64,000 bases of DNA from Prostheceraeus crozeri. Taxonomy: Eukaryota; Platyhelminthes; Polycladida; Euryleptidae. The DNA is taken from positions 124,001 through 188,000 of the forward strand of contig CAJQUW010006385.1 of assembly GCA_907163375.1 (NCBI GenBank). The letters are read 5' to 3'. Below the pieces are notes generated by a model. That model was given only the letters and a program-made list of their open reading frames with translations, made no database searches and had not been told where the DNA came from. This document shows positions 21,895-33,418 of the stretch, one piece after another. Within the stretch, counting starts at the first letter, position 1. Each line of letters opens with the position of its first letter. The position numbers and the translations under genes are program-made.

Positions 21895-22524
21895 ATGTGG
21901 AAATTATCAGCATGGCTCCATGTATCATGGAAAAGTCAGTGTGTTACATTTCATGATGCGAAACGTCAACTTCAGATAACTCTAGAACGCTTTCATCTAC
22001 GAAGGTTACATCGCGCTATCCTATCCAACTCTTGTCGTGTCATTAACGTAGGAGACGGCATTGTATTTATTCGCATTCAAGAGATGATTCTACATAATGA
22101 TCACTGCTACATTGTGATTCCAAAACCCTCATGGGAAAAGTATAAAAGGGAAGTTCACTCCATCCTCATCTCAGTTGTGAGTAATGCTCCCCATCCGCAT
22201 CATCAACGCCATGCGCGAAATGAATCTCAGAAGAGACATCGATTTAGAACAGTTGCATACCCATCTTCCCGATTCAGTCTATCATCGCGGTCGTCCGCAA
22301 ATGTTGGTCATTCGCATGAGCAACGGTCGAAATCTTCAAATCTTTCGCTGCGGCAAAATCCAAGTCCTGGGAAACCTTTCTCATTTCGTGATGCAGTCCA
22401 TGTGTTACGAAGTCGTCAAGAAAATGCGAACACTCATGCCTCATCTCCGCCTGAGTCCCCTGACATTGAAGAATATAGTAGTGTCTGTTCAATTGAAGAT
22501 GTTAGTGAATCTAGCCGACATTAA
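21895..22524 (+). CDS. basic ORF overlapping TBP-like gene, possibly PC4-like (Polinton A)
   Basis: 210 codons from the ATG at 21895, homologous to the minus-strand ORF 55262-55876 in Polinton B. The first ~95 residues are beta-rich: V-x-F-x-D, a L-x2-(F/H)-x2-L helix, then a strand pair and SWEKYKR-(E/K)-VH. The order of strands then one helix faintly recalls the PC4/p15 ssDNA-binding coactivator domain, a weak inference. The rest is Ser/His/Arg-rich and disordered, with (K/R)PFSF-x2-AV-x2-LR conserved near the end and an acidic tip. Its last ~340 bases overlap the TBP-like ORF in another frame. Confidence 0.5.
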   Translation: MWKLSAWLHVSWKSQCVTFHDAKRQLQITLERFHLRRLHRAILSNSCRVINVGDGIVFIRIQEMILHNDHCYIVIPKPSWEKYKREVHSILISVVSNAPHPHHQRHARNESQKRHRFRTVAYPSSRFSLSSRSSANVGHSHEQRSKSSNLSLRQNPSPGKPFSFRDAVHVLRSRQENANTHASSPPESPDIEEYSSVCSIEDVSESSRH

Positions 22525-22725
22525 AACCAGTAATCATTGTATATTTCATGAAACTGAACTCTTTCCTGCTGCTCTGATTCGGAAGTGGCATCCTGTACAT
22601 ATTGCAGTGTTTCATGCAACGGACATTGTATCATGACTGGTTTACGTGATATCAGTAAAGTAGCTGACATTGTTAAATCTTTAATGCGTTATCTGTATGA
22701 GTCACAGTTAATAGAATCGTGTTAA
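22184..22725 (+). pseudogene. TBP-like protein (Polinton A)
   Basis: Homologous to the intact copy at 55009-55554. The first repeat has IDLEQLH-x-HLP then RPQMLVIRM, IF-x2-GKIQVLG. The second has NIVVSVQL, then the hallmark ETELFPAALI matching the YEPELFPGLI motif of TATA-binding protein. It starts MLPIRIINAM inside the overlapping basic ORF. It carries about one break near its end. TBP binds the TATA box and seeds pre-initiation complexes. An element-encoded version could direct transcription of the element's own TATA promoters (inference). Confidence 0.65.
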
Positions 22726-22744
22726 TCACATGATGCGTTTTGAA

Positions 22745-23131
22745 TGAGTCATCGCAATGAACTATCGTCCACACACGTGTCGGTGAAAAGGTCATAAACA
22801 AGGTTCTTCGCTTAATGATGAGTCAGCGCTATTTATAGACATGTAATAATGTCCACACATTTGTCGGTGAAAAGGTCACGCTGTCTGACGTGAGGCGCCA
22901 TCGCTTTGTCTGATAAATAACACCGGTGAAAAAAACTGTCGGGATCTGTCGGTCAATTGTCAGTAAATTGTCGGGAAGCCGGTTTCCCGACAATTTACCG
23001 ACAGATCCCGACAGTTTTTTTTCACCAGGACGCCCACACATGTCGGTGAAAAGGTTGAACAAGACTAATTAGATTCGTATGACTGGCGCCTTACTCCTTC
23101 ATGAGTCAGAGCTATTTATAGACATGAGTCA
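22745..23131. promoter_or_regulatory. repeated promoter-like cassettes without a gene (Polinton A)
   Basis: The block CACACA-x-TGTCGGTGAAAAGGT-like sequence occurs three times (22767-22792, 22851-22876 and 23032-23055). TGAGTCA is found at 22745, 22819, 23102 and 23125. Twice (22819 and 23102) TGAGTCAG(C/A)G is followed by CTATTTATAGACATG, a TATA-like palindrome. These lie between the convergent ends of the TBP-like gene and PolB, where no ORF follows. They may be relics of promoters whose genes were lost. Confidence 0.5.
22925..23027. repeat. fold-back inverted repeat
   Basis: The arms GGTGAAAAAAACTGTCGGGA and its complement, extended by TCTGTCGGT and AAATTGTCGGGAA, meet at a 3-5 base centre. 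The left arm holds ~11 extra bases. The tip GGTGAAAA is the same as part of the neighbouring cassette, so the insertion or its birth may involve that motif. Confidence 0.75.
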
Positions 23132-23199
23132 GCAAAGTGGTTGATGTTTCCTAAGCCGAAGAAATTGCCATGATGTTACATGCGTTGGTGAGGATGATA

Positions 23200-23690
23200 A
23201 CTTACAAACTCTAACACGGTTTTGACTTTATTTTATACTTTACCTATCTTGCAAATAGTGAAATACTTATGACTTCATTTTATATTTCACCTATCTTACA
23301 AACTGTACAAACAGTGAAATGATTTTAACATTAATTTAAACTTTACAATCATCAACTTTATTTCTAACTTTACATACAGTGAAGTGATTCTAACTTCATT
23401 TATATTTCACCTATCTTACAAACAACGACATGGGTATAACTTTATTTCTAACTTTACAAACGTCAACTTTATTTCTAACTTTACAAACAGTGAAGTGATT
23501 CTGACTTAATTTATATTTCGCCTATCTTACAAACAGGGACATGGAGATAACTTTATTTCTAACTTTACAAACTCTAACATGGTTATGACTTCATTTACAT
23601 TTCACCTATCTTACAAACAGCGACATGGGTATAACTTAATTTCTGACTTTACAATCATCAACTTTATTCTAACCCTACCCATCCTACAAA
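23200..23690. repeat. degenerate minisatellite
   Basis: Repeats of 'aactttatttctaactttacaaac' and 'ttatatttcacctatcttacaaac' in irregular order, unit ~40-60 bp. It lies between the convergent 3' ends of the TBP-like and PolB genes. A related but looser 'aaactttctaac' repeat is at 31370-31960. Confidence 0.7.
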
Positions 23691-24053
23691 ATGATTAAAA
23701 CTTTTACTTCTATCTATTGAGTGAGAATCCCATCTTTATGTCAAAAGGAAAACGAGACAGTCTGTACATGATATGTTATTCATCATCACAACCGATTTTC
23801 ATCACAGCCACATGCAGTTAATACTGATGGTAGCAGAAAACAAAGTTTTTATATCTCACATCACCGGAGAAAACAAAGTCACTCATGTGCAGGGAGAAAA
23901 CAACGTCAGGAAAACCAATTGATATGTAAGTCATGATATGAAGTGATCAGGAGTTGGACGCATGTTACAAGGCACTCACTCACAACGCCCCATAGAAAAC
24001 GCCATGGAGTAAAAAGCAAAACATCAACCACAACAGAGAGGAAGCATTCATCA

Positions 24054-27000
24054 TCAGACATCGCCGGACGGAGGAGGAGAAAGTTTCTGTCTCTTGGGTG
24101 GAGGTAGATGAGTGTCTGGATGGCCGTACGGTAATGAGTGATTAGGACTCATCCAGCATCGCTTGTCTTCCCAAGCTGAGAGACCTCGTTTCCTAAACGT
24201 CGTTGTTCTGACTTGATGCGACTGTGATTTTAAAATGGTCATTTCTACTTTTTTGATTTTAAGAGAATCTAAGGCATCTTGATAGTCCCTATGTGTCATT
24301 TTTCTAACGATTGACTTCGAGATGCCTTTCACCCGTTTTATAGAAAGCTCTGAGGATTTTAGTTTCATGGAGTACATCTTGGGGCGAAGCAAGATCATCT
24401 CCTCTATCTGTTTGCCGGCACACTCATCCTTGAAGCAGCCAAGCTTCGCTTTATTTGAGGTAGAGTAAAGCGGATGGTCAGTGGGATAGTTGGAACTATC
24501 AAACTTGGGTGCTAAATATTTTAAAATGTCGTCCTGCTTGACTTGGCTCGTGGTTGTCAAAGCTAGGAAGAAGCTGTCTGTATCACCTCCTCCTAATTCC
24601 ACACGTTGGAGAATTGGACATGTCTTAAAAGTGTGATAAAATAACTTATACATTTCTAACTTGGAGTGATCCAAGACAGCTTGACCGACATAAATGGGCT
24701 TGCAAAGTTCTACTTTAGATTTTAACATTTTAAAACCAGTGATGTCTTCGGAAATGACATCATGGTGGCAAAACAACGGCGAGCGACATAACTTCATACT
24801 CGCTTCCGGATCAGTTACGATGCGATAGTCCATGCGCTTTCTTACATCCTCCATGGTTTTACCAAAGAGGGCATTATTCTTAAATTTAAAGAAGTCCTTT
24901 TCGAAAGGATTCTTGGATTCAGCCCGCTTCTTGCTATTAAATTCTATATACGGTTTTAGAAAGGGCTTCTGCCTAAACTGGATAGCGCGATGGACTTTAT
25001 CAAGTTGCATCCCTATACCTAGATAGAATTTGAGGATGGAATAGTGCACGATGTAATGTTGCTTGTTCAATTTGTGAGCAACAACTTCCTAGTGGTTTGT
25101 AGTGTAAGTCATTTTCCGCCTCATATTTCTTATTGTGTTCGTCCATAAAAGGAGAGAACATATCTGGACTGACTATGCCAGATTCGGGTGCGAGAGGAAA
25201 ATCAACGGTCCTATTCTTAATGCAGTCTGGATAGATGAGGTCGACTTCAAATAAATAACCTATGTCGGCCTCATCTCCCAGTGCCATGATGTGTGCTGGA
25301 TTGGAGAAGTGTTCAATGTCATGGGGCTCTACCCATTGGAAGTCAGACTGTGGCAAAGAATTGGAGAGTGCACTCCCATACCAATTATTTTGGTCTATGT
25401 ACATTAAATGCGTGGTCGATCCTATAACTTGGGTGCTGTTGACAACATGTTTGTTAACAAATGTCAAGCCACCTCTAATACCACGTTCAAATAGCGTATA
25501 CATTTCTGCATCTTGCAGTAAATGAATGCTCTCTTTCGTCATCTTGAAGGCTGACTGATAGGACAGACCCGGCAGACTAACAAAATGAACGGGGTCTAAG
25601 GCGTCCTGTTCTAATGTGACTTTCCTAAAAGTCTCAAACACGTCAGCCAACAGATAGACGTCTAATTTTAAGTAGGCAAGCATGTAGTCACCAAACGTGC
25701 GACACCTAAATTCTAACCATGCTTGCTCTGCATGCCTATAATCATCCAGCGAACAGTCCTCACCCGTCAAATCATTTTTAAATTTATCGATGGACGGAAG
25801 GGATGTTTCTTTCAATGCATCCATTGAACTAAAATAACTATAAGGAAACACCCCTTTCCGACGTATCAGACTGTCACTTATGTTGGGATAGTCTTCCCTT
25901 AAATGTTGAGTGAGGGGAAGTGTTTCTAAATTATTAGCCAACGCGGCTAAGGAAGAAGACATAAACTGGAAACCGTCTAGAAACTTTATGTCATAGAAGA
26001 CAGGCTTCCCCTCCTTCGTCTTATCGACTTGGACTTTAGCAGTGATGCACATAAATTTTTCCTTACTTTGTGCAATCACTTTGGATGACCAGGATTTCAT
26101 TTTACCGAATCCATGGCAAATGATGATGTGAGCATCATAAAATTTAAAGTTATGAAAGATGACGGGGAGCGTTCGCCGTTTGAGCCTAAGTGTCATATTG
26201 CATTTACTGCATAAGGCAGACCTAAATTTACCACTTAGATGGCAATGGTCCCTTACTTTCTTATGTTGCTGATCATCAAAGGATGAACAGCAGCGGGGAC
26301 ATTCCGTGGTCTTATCAAACTTGATTTTATCGGCTTCTGTGAAGCACATGGGTTTCCTAGTTAGCTCCGTTTCATAGCGTTGATGAAAACGGGCTTTCCT
26401 ATCTAAAAAGTTGAGGAAATTTTCAACACACTCCTCGCCTTGCCACACATGCATCTTATTTTGGTTCCTATAATGTGGATGCCAAACTTCATAACAGGCT
26501 CATAATTGTGTTGTTGCTGACGATAGCATGACGAAGCATGTTGATTCTGTTAGCGCTTACTGCAAATTCAATGTCCTGTCTGTGATTATGTGCTTTTGTG
26601 TGTGAACAGTTCCTCATAGAAATGAATTTTTCAAATGAATGTTGGCTGCTGGCTCATGACTTAGATCTTCTTGTTCAATATAACATTCAATGTCCGCATA
26701 GGTGGTACATATGGGACTGAGCTCATTGCCGTTTTCCTCATACCTATAAAATTTATCTTTGGGCATGACTTCCATTTGAAGTTTACCCCGAGAGCACCAC
26801 TCGTAATGCTCTTCAAAAAATGGTTTTGATGTGAAACGCCGTGTGCAGCGATCACAGTAATAATGTTTGTCATCATAACTTTGTTGGTGGCGATACAATC
26901 TAGAAATTTTGGGAATGCCACAATAATGCCATTCTGGGTGGTTGTCGCTATACACTATGAGAAGATTGACAACCCGGTCGAAGTTACTTTGGCGATTATT

Positions 27001-29847
27001 ATACCTAACGCCCTTCAGACCTTTTTCCCAGAGATGGATGACAATCTTAATATTATTCAATTTTTCAAATTGGGCGATGCCCTTAAAGTCTAATGTATTG
27101 ACATCTAACCCATCAAACCTAAGATCATCCTCCCATTCACGATACTTGGTGACTCTTTGATGATGTACACCTACATCATTATAGTGAAGAATGGAGAGGA
27201 CGGCATACTTGAAACACTGGGACTGACATTCTACATTGATGACAGCCTTTTTGTCAGCCAGTGCTTTGGGGAGAGTGAAACAACCGCTCCCTTGTAAATT
27301 TTCTAAAAGATTTATTTTGATGTCTACCTTCTCTATCCCCTCAAAGACCAGACCGCTGTCTCTTTCATTAAATTGCCGACGAGATAGGTCGCATGTCTCT
27401 CTACCCACTCGTTTACATCACCTATGAGATCAGCAGCACAGGAGGCTATCCTAATGGTCACAGTGGACTCTACTTCTCCCGTGCTACTGTCTACCTTATT
27501 GAAACGAGCAGTGAGATAGAACATGCCCTTAAGTAAAAATCTATCTAATCTCGCCAACATTTGATGAATTAAGCCTATATTATTCATCAAGAAAGGATGA
27601 ATGTCCTGCACAGTTCCAGAGCTTACTAACTCATAATCGCGAACGAGCCTCTCAAGGGAAAACTTGCTCAGCCTTAGAGTGACGTTGTTGTCAGTGTAAA
27701 GCTCAGTGGAATGTGTGTGACAGAGTGTGTGCGAAGAAAGAACGAACTCTGTAGGAAAGGTCTTCTGACACGAAGAACAGGAAAAGCCGACGTGCGATGA
27801 AGGATGCTTCCTGCCTGTTGTTGTCGGTGGTTGCCTCACACTGCCACAGGAACCGCCTTCGATGTGGACTCGCAAGTTGGCGCTGTTGTAGAACGTGCGT
27901 CCACAACCTTCACACTTGGGTCGTTGAAGGATCGGTCGTCGCTTTCCTCCCCTGCAGGCACGGCCAGCGGTGTGACGTCTCAAACTGTAGGCTGAGGCGA
28001 AGACCCTGTCACACCGCTGGCCTTGAAAGTCCTCCTTCTTGTCGACTTCCATCTTCCTCCCCTCTCCGACGATCTCCAACTCTTCCTGCTCCAACAATCT
28101 CTCCACCGACTTGACGGAGAGGAGAGTGAGGTCGGCCGCTGCAGGTGGCGGTGGTGATGCCGGGATGACGATGGGACGGGAGGGAATGTCACCGTCCAGG
28201 AGGTAGTGATGCAAATGGAAAATTTTCCAGAAAATTTTCCGGAAAATTTTCCAATTTTTTCAAAATTTTCCGGAAATTTTCCAATGGAAAATTTTGAAAT
28301 TTTTTTTCGGTGATTGACGTTTTTGCCTTTGTTTTGGAGACTTGTTGCAGTCGTTTGAAAAGACTATGTAACATTCAAAGTCCGAAAACTTCTCTATTAT
28401 CCCTGCATGTTAACTTTTGGAACCAACTGCACCCTCCATGTCTATTTCAGATCTTTCCAACTGAATGTCAAATATTAAATGGATTTCAGATTTATCTAAT
28501 TGAATTTCAGATATTTGTCAGAATTCAACTATGGAGAATCTCCAATCCATCTGGAAAAGTCTGAAATTCACAGATCTGAAATCGATTTGGAACTATCTGA
28601 ACCATCTGAGCTAGAAATGGAAGATGTGTAGTTTGTCCTCCATGAAGATATCGGAGATTACCCCAGAAGTTAGAAGCTATCATATAGATTTTCTTATACT
28701 CATCACAGATATCTTTAGTTTCCAAATGTCTCACGAGTTTACAGTCTTATCTTCCAATATATCGTCGCTCATGTATAATGCTGTGTTGGACTGTGTGCCT
28801 GTGCTTCACATGTTCATCAACACATGGAGAATTTGTATCATTGCAATCAGGGCTGCATAATAAAGCTTAACTTTCAAGCCATAAACAAGCTCCCAAATAA
28901 AATGCATTATCTTTGCTCCAGATCTTTCACAATGCTTGAAATCATACCCTATGTAAAGGAAAAAATTTACGTTGTCCCAAAAGATGTCTGTGTTATAATA
29001 TTAAAAATGCCAACAAATTGCCACAAGCCACTGCTGGCAAAGGAATGCTCGAAAATCCGCGGACGGGATTCGTATTGCCACGATTGTTTTAATCGAAATG
29101 ATATGATGAAATCAAGAGTTTTGGAACAATTCTATTGATGTGTCTATGCATGCCTCGATCGGCTGAGATAGAAAACGTAAAAATTATGTCACAAAAATTC
29201 AAATTTTTTCATTTTTCAAAATTGGCTTAATCAAAATGATGATCAAGATCACCACTTTTAGACCCATGCTATTGGTGTGTAGCTGCCTCGGCTGTAGAAG
29301 CGGTCAAAACATAGGGCCTATCACAAAAAATTAGAACTTTCAAAATTTTCCAAAATTTTCCAATATTTTCCGATATTTTCCAAAATTTTCCATGGAAAAT
29401 TTTGATTCAAAATTTTCCGGAAAATTTTCATCACTACCAGGAGGTAGGCCACCAGATCTGTTGAGAAAAAGAGAAAAGAGATTAGTAACATGATCTACAT
29501 TTCAAGTTTGAAGTCTTGGCCCCCCTATTTCCCAATCACGATTACTTACCATCTAAAGACTGTAACTCCGGCATCAAGGATGAACGCGGAGGAGGCAGGA
29601 GAGGGACACGAGCCAAGGGTGGAAGGGTCCTTCGCTTTGGTGTCGGAGGGACGTGATGGCGAGGAGCAGGGACTGGCGCAGGCACGGGCGCAGGTACCGG
29701 AGCTGGTGCCGGTGGAGGTGGAGCGATAACGATGCCCGAAAAAGGGGTCGCAGCTTGGGCGGAGGTAGATGAGCGGGAAGGTAGGGCCGGAAATTCAGCT
29801 TCGAATCTCCGCCTCGCGGCTTCCTCCCACTTCTTCTTCTTCGCCAT
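24054..29847 (-). pseudogene. polB: protein-primed DNA polymerase B (Polinton A)
   Basis: The minus-strand polymerase replicates the linear element from a protein primer. The N-terminal part (about 27.7-28.0 kb) has three C2H2-type zinc fingers, including KCEGCGRTF and FSCSSCQKTF. Then come a further Cys/His finger (YYCDRCTRRF), Exo I (YADIECY), Exo II (IFHNFKFYD), Exo III (YLKLDVYLLAD), polymerase motif A (DQNNWYG), motif B (NALFGKTMEDVRKRM) and motif C (GGDTDSF, 24573-24590). Canonical GT-AG signals place a first exon at ~29546-29847 (start MAKKKKWEE, then Pro/Ala-rich) and an intron to 29462. The hAT insertion at 28204-29436 lies in the second exon. It is broken in about three places besides that insertion. 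Confidence 0.85.
28204..29436. mobile_element. non-autonomous hAT inside Polinton A polB
   Basis: Ends TAGTGATG ... CATCACTA with an 8-bp duplication CCAGGAGG at 28196-28203 and 29437-29444, the hAT size. The subterminal ~100 bp at each end are dense in GGAAAATTTTCC-type palindromes, giving many overlapping inverted copies. The 1.23-kb interior has no transposase. The insertion is later than the Polinton. Confidence 0.9.
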
Positions 29848-29951
29848 ATCTGTAGAGAGGAAAGAGAGATTAGATTAGAGGTTGCGGAGATAATAATGAT
29901 AGAGAGCAAGCTATACGGATACAGAAGTGCTAAAACATGACATTCCAACTC

Positions 29952-30261
29952 TCATAGGTGAGGATACTTCCACTTTCCGAGCCGCTCGTAAGCTTGCCCG
30001 ATTTCTCCTTGGGGGACGGGTTCCCCATTACGAATGCATTCATGCACTGAAAAAGAATGACAGCAAAGATGAGCAGAAGTAAAATTTGGATTCGGTTTAA
30101 ACATGAACAACATAAGGGAGGGGCTCTTGATTTTAATGAGGATGTCTACCCTAATGATGTTAGTAATAGAGTCAATCTTGATACAAATACTTACATTGCT
30201 CGATGGTAGCCTTTTCCATCTTGGCAGCAATTCGATAATTTTCAATTTTTGTAAACTCCAT
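29952..30261 (-). CDS. small two-exon ORF upstream of polB (Polinton A)
   Basis: On the minus strand an ATG at 30261 opens a short coding exon (MEFTKIENYRIAAKMEKA...) that ends at a consensus donor (GTAAGT at 30194). A polypyrimidine-CAG acceptor ends at 30057 and the frame continues (CIRNGEPVPQGEIGQAYERL...) to a stop at 29952. The product would be ~48-50 residues, charged and helical at first. A CAG acceptor at ~30300 precedes it, so it may belong to the polB transcript leader. Family unknown. Confidence 0.4.
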
Positions 30262-30746
30262 GACAGATTGCAGATTACGTCAGCAGATTTCAATCACTGA
30301 AAAGGAAAGATGAGAATCGTTTCATTTGCCTAGTCAACGTTTATCATGGGAACAATCATTGAAGTGACATCTAATGAATTACATTTCACTCTACTCCATA
30401 TCATGAAGACTAACCTTTGTCGAATGGCTAAAGTACTCTGACCTGGCGAGAGAAAGCGTCACGTTGAGTATGAAGTCGAACGCCCAACATGAGCAACGGC
30501 TCAGAGGTTTCGGTCTAACAAACGACAAACAACCCGTGCAACGCAATCCCTTTACGGCAGTACCCGCCGTCCCGAAGGAACGCTCGAGCAAAGGAGGTAT
30601 TACAGCGATGATATGCTTTATGAGCAGAAGATGTGATAGCAAGAGACTATTCAACTTGATAGCAAGTCAAAACAACCTGATAGCAGGAGCTCACCGACAC
30701 TCACCTTGTGAAAGATAAATGTGAAGAGCAGACCTGGTGCACTGCC

Positions 30747-30795
30747 TTTTATAAGATTTTCCTAAGTGGTGAATGGATCAGACCTCTCGTCCAAT
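30747..30795 (-). promoter_or_regulatory. CCAAT/TATA promoter, minus strand (polB transcript of Polinton A)
   Basis: On the minus strand ATTGG (30795-30791) precedes TTATAAAAGG (around 30753-30746). A donor-like ACAAG|GTGAG lies ~40 bases further (near 30707), so the transcript would start with a short non-coding exon before the small ORF and polB. Confidence 0.6.
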
Positions 30796-30892
30796 CACAG
30801 ACGAGCTAGAGTTCCCGATGTGCGCACGCACAATTGTAACGCGTTATTGAAATCGTGTTAGGCAAAAATGTTGTTTAGCAATAGACTCAACC

Positions 30893-31345
30893 ATGGCACC
30901 TGAAGTCAATACATTGAAACATGATAATTGCTCGATTCGTTTTCATCAAGAGTGCTTCGGAGGCTTAATACAAGATTACATCCTTGAGTTTCAAAGGGAG
31001 GAGACAGAATTGGAAGCATGTTTAGAAAACACACGAAAAATATTAACGGAGTTGATATCCTATTTCAAAGACAGTCTCATCAAGGCTCACTTAATTGCAC
31101 ATGTCAATTACACTCATTTTCCAGAAGGTGAAGTAGCGGAAAGTGTTGACTTTCAATTTCGTTCCTATGGACAAGAATATGTTACTGATGCTTCTGAGTT
31201 TTATACACGACATCTGCAGAAGATTATTTCTCGTATGGACAACTTTCATGGTTACGGCGATCATTTGCTTCTGAATAAAATAAAGCATATTGTCATTGCT
31301 ATTAGTAAAGTGGGTTTCAATGATGTTAAATCAAAGACCAAATAA
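30893..31345 (+). CDS. family-X small protein, copy 3 (Polinton A)
   Basis: 150 codons from the ATG at 30893 (CCATGGC context). It has all family marks: CSIRFHQECFGGLIQDYILEF, then an acidic helix (EETELEACLENT), FKDSLIKAHLIAHV, FQFRSY, FYTRHLQKIISRM and KHIVIAIS. No break is seen. It reads away from the divergent polB promoter at 30747-30795, about 100 bases upstream, which may serve both directions. Function unknown. Confidence 0.65.
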   Translation: MAPEVNTLKHDNCSIRFHQECFGGLIQDYILEFQREETELEACLENTRKILTELISYFKDSLIKAHLIAHVNYTHFPEGEVAESVDFQFRSYGQEYVTDASEFYTRHLQKIISRMDNFHGYGDHLLLNKIKHIVIAISKVGFNDVKSKTK

Positions 31346-31369
31346 AGTATTTTTCATGACACTTGTGTT

Positions 31370-31960
31370 GTGTTAAACTTTCTAGCGCTGTGGTGAACAC
31401 TGTTTTCATATATAACATTCTAAACTCTCATTGCAGTAGAAAACTGCTTTTAGTAAACCTGATGAAGCTAATCTAACAGTTATGGAGTTTGAATTTTCTA
31501 ATAAGGGAACATTTGCCAACTGTCTCCCATAAAACTTTCTAACACTGTGAAAGTAAGTTACAAGACAATCTACACTGTGCAGTAAAACCTTCTAAAACTT
31601 TCTAGTGCTGTGATGAGTTCGGTCAGTCATACAACGTCAATGATTAAACTTTATTTTCACAAACGTACGTCGCGGTAAATTATTTGACTACACTGACGCT
31701 TGCATTTCATGACATTTGTGTTTCATAGAACATCATGATCAAACTTTTCTAGCTATACATCAACCTGTGCTCCAGTAAAACTTTTACAAACCATGATACA
31801 CTTTCTGACTAGACTTACGAATAAACGTCATGATCAAACTTTACTTTTACAAACCATGATACAGTTTCTAACGACACTCACGAATAAAACATCATGAATA
31901 AACTTTCTAACTATACATCAACCTGTGCTGCAGCAAAACTTTTGTACGACACTGACAAGA
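31370..31960. repeat. irregular 'aaacttttctaac' repeat region
   Basis: Recurring 'aaactttctaac(a/g)ctgtg' and 'catgat(c/a)aaactt' motifs at spacings of 40-90 bp after family-X copy 3. Resembles the minisatellite at 23200-23690 in base content. No ORF. Confidence 0.55.
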
Positions 31961-32194
31961 GCTTGTTCACTAGCGAAGAGAGAAGTCTGTGATGTGTTGC
32001 GTGTGGCGCATGAATGTCCTCCCGTTTCATCCCTTCATCATTTCGTCTCCGTGATAGAGACAAGAAGATCTGATGGTTCATTCTCAACTGGTTGGCCAAC
32101 TGTCGGGAGACAAGTGCAATGGAGATTTTATGAGATAACCTGTGGCAGATAGCTAAATGTCGCCCTGGCGGTCAGAGTACAACGTTGAGACGAA

Positions 32195-32720
32195 AAATTG
32201 CAAACATGACGCAGAGAGGTTTCACAAGGATTACCATTGCCCATGTCCCGTGCAGTACTCATCGCTACGGACTTCACCGCTGTCTCGAAAGAACGCCCAC
32301 CCACAGGAAGTATCACACCGAAAATCTCCGTGACTTGCACCGTCCATGACTTGATCGTCAGACATGAAAACCGGTGGAGTTATTTACAAGAGGAAACATC
32401 CCAAGTCGTTGCTTTGATCAGCTTGATAGCAAGCCGTAGAGAGCTTGATTCACCAGCGTTTTGCAATGGAGATGTTTAGAGGCCACCCATGACAAGATAG
32501 CTAAGACTCAACCGATTGGCGTTCAAAGTGCTACGTTGAGAACTGTGTCAAATGCCCAACATGAGACATGAGTTGTCCCAGCGGTTTCGGTCTAAACTAT
32601 GACACACTCCCTTGCCACACTTATCACTACGGCATCGTCCGCCGTCCCGAAGGAACACCCTGTCAGTGGAATATTACAGCAAAACTCTCCGTGTCTTGCT
32701 CGCTTTCAGTGAAAAGCTGC
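32195..32720. repeat. two of three diverged ~200-bp repeat units (Polinton A)
   Basis: Units at about 32195-32440 and 32545-32720 share a core with a third at about 30470-30700: GGTTTCGGTCTAA-like, then 'cac(t)catc(g)ctacggca', CCGCCGTCCCGAAGGAAC, and 'gtattacagc(g)a(t/a)a'. The 30470 unit lies in the first intron of the polB transcript. The repeats have no conserved frame, so they are more likely a regulatory or RNA-level element than coding. Confidence 0.5.
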
Positions 32721-32760
32721 TTATACCATGAGAAGACTGGCTCACTAAAAATCATCTAGT

Positions 32761-33418
32761 TGACTTCAGCAAGGTCGAAAACCCCAGAAAACCTCCAAAA
32801 CTAGTGAATTTAAAATTTTCAACTTTTTAGTACTACTTCTGAAATTTTATAAGTAGTCTATCCCTTAGGGCAGGTCAATAGCAACCGAACCTTTTTTGAA
32901 TCAAGTCAAACGGACTTGTAGAAGCAAAGTTACAAGCCTTTAAAGTTTTGGAGTCTTTTATGGCCTGGAGACGAAGGCCATCTCCTGGCGAACCTCTAAG
33001 TCTGACGCCTTAGCTGACTTCAGCAATGAAATTTTCTAAGTCGGTTTCTTTCAGAAACCCGGTTTTTCAGATTTCCAATGCTATCATCGGAGCTCCAGAG
33101 TTCACCTACCCCAACCCAGTCGGGAGGAGAACTGATTTCCACAAGCAGAGTTTCCACTTATATAGTGTGTGGCGATCAGCTGATGACGTAATACCCATCA
33201 TCCAAACACTAAAAACCCTTCTATCTCCGGTTCTAGTGCTGTAGATGTAGAATTTGACGCTGAATCCGAATCTGCCCTCCATTTTCCCATCCGATGCTTC
33301 GTTTTGGCTCTACAGCCCACAGCCATCGCAAAAATTCTAACAGTCGTTTTTCGGAAAAAGGATGAAAAATTTTTTCTCTCCGATGGCTTTCAAATTTAGC
33401 ATGCCGAAGCAGAATTTG
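32761..33418. other. spacer between repeat units and right TIR of Polinton A
   Basis: No gene. The last ~175 bp (33245-33418) is an extra TIR-type subrepeat ('ccattttcccatccgatgc') that extends the right arm inward without a left-side partner. Confidence 0.5.

Noticed and set aside
23200-23690. CRISPR-like array
   Set aside because: The repeats are irregular in length and order with no distinct spacers, and the DNA is eukaryotic. It is a degenerate minisatellite.
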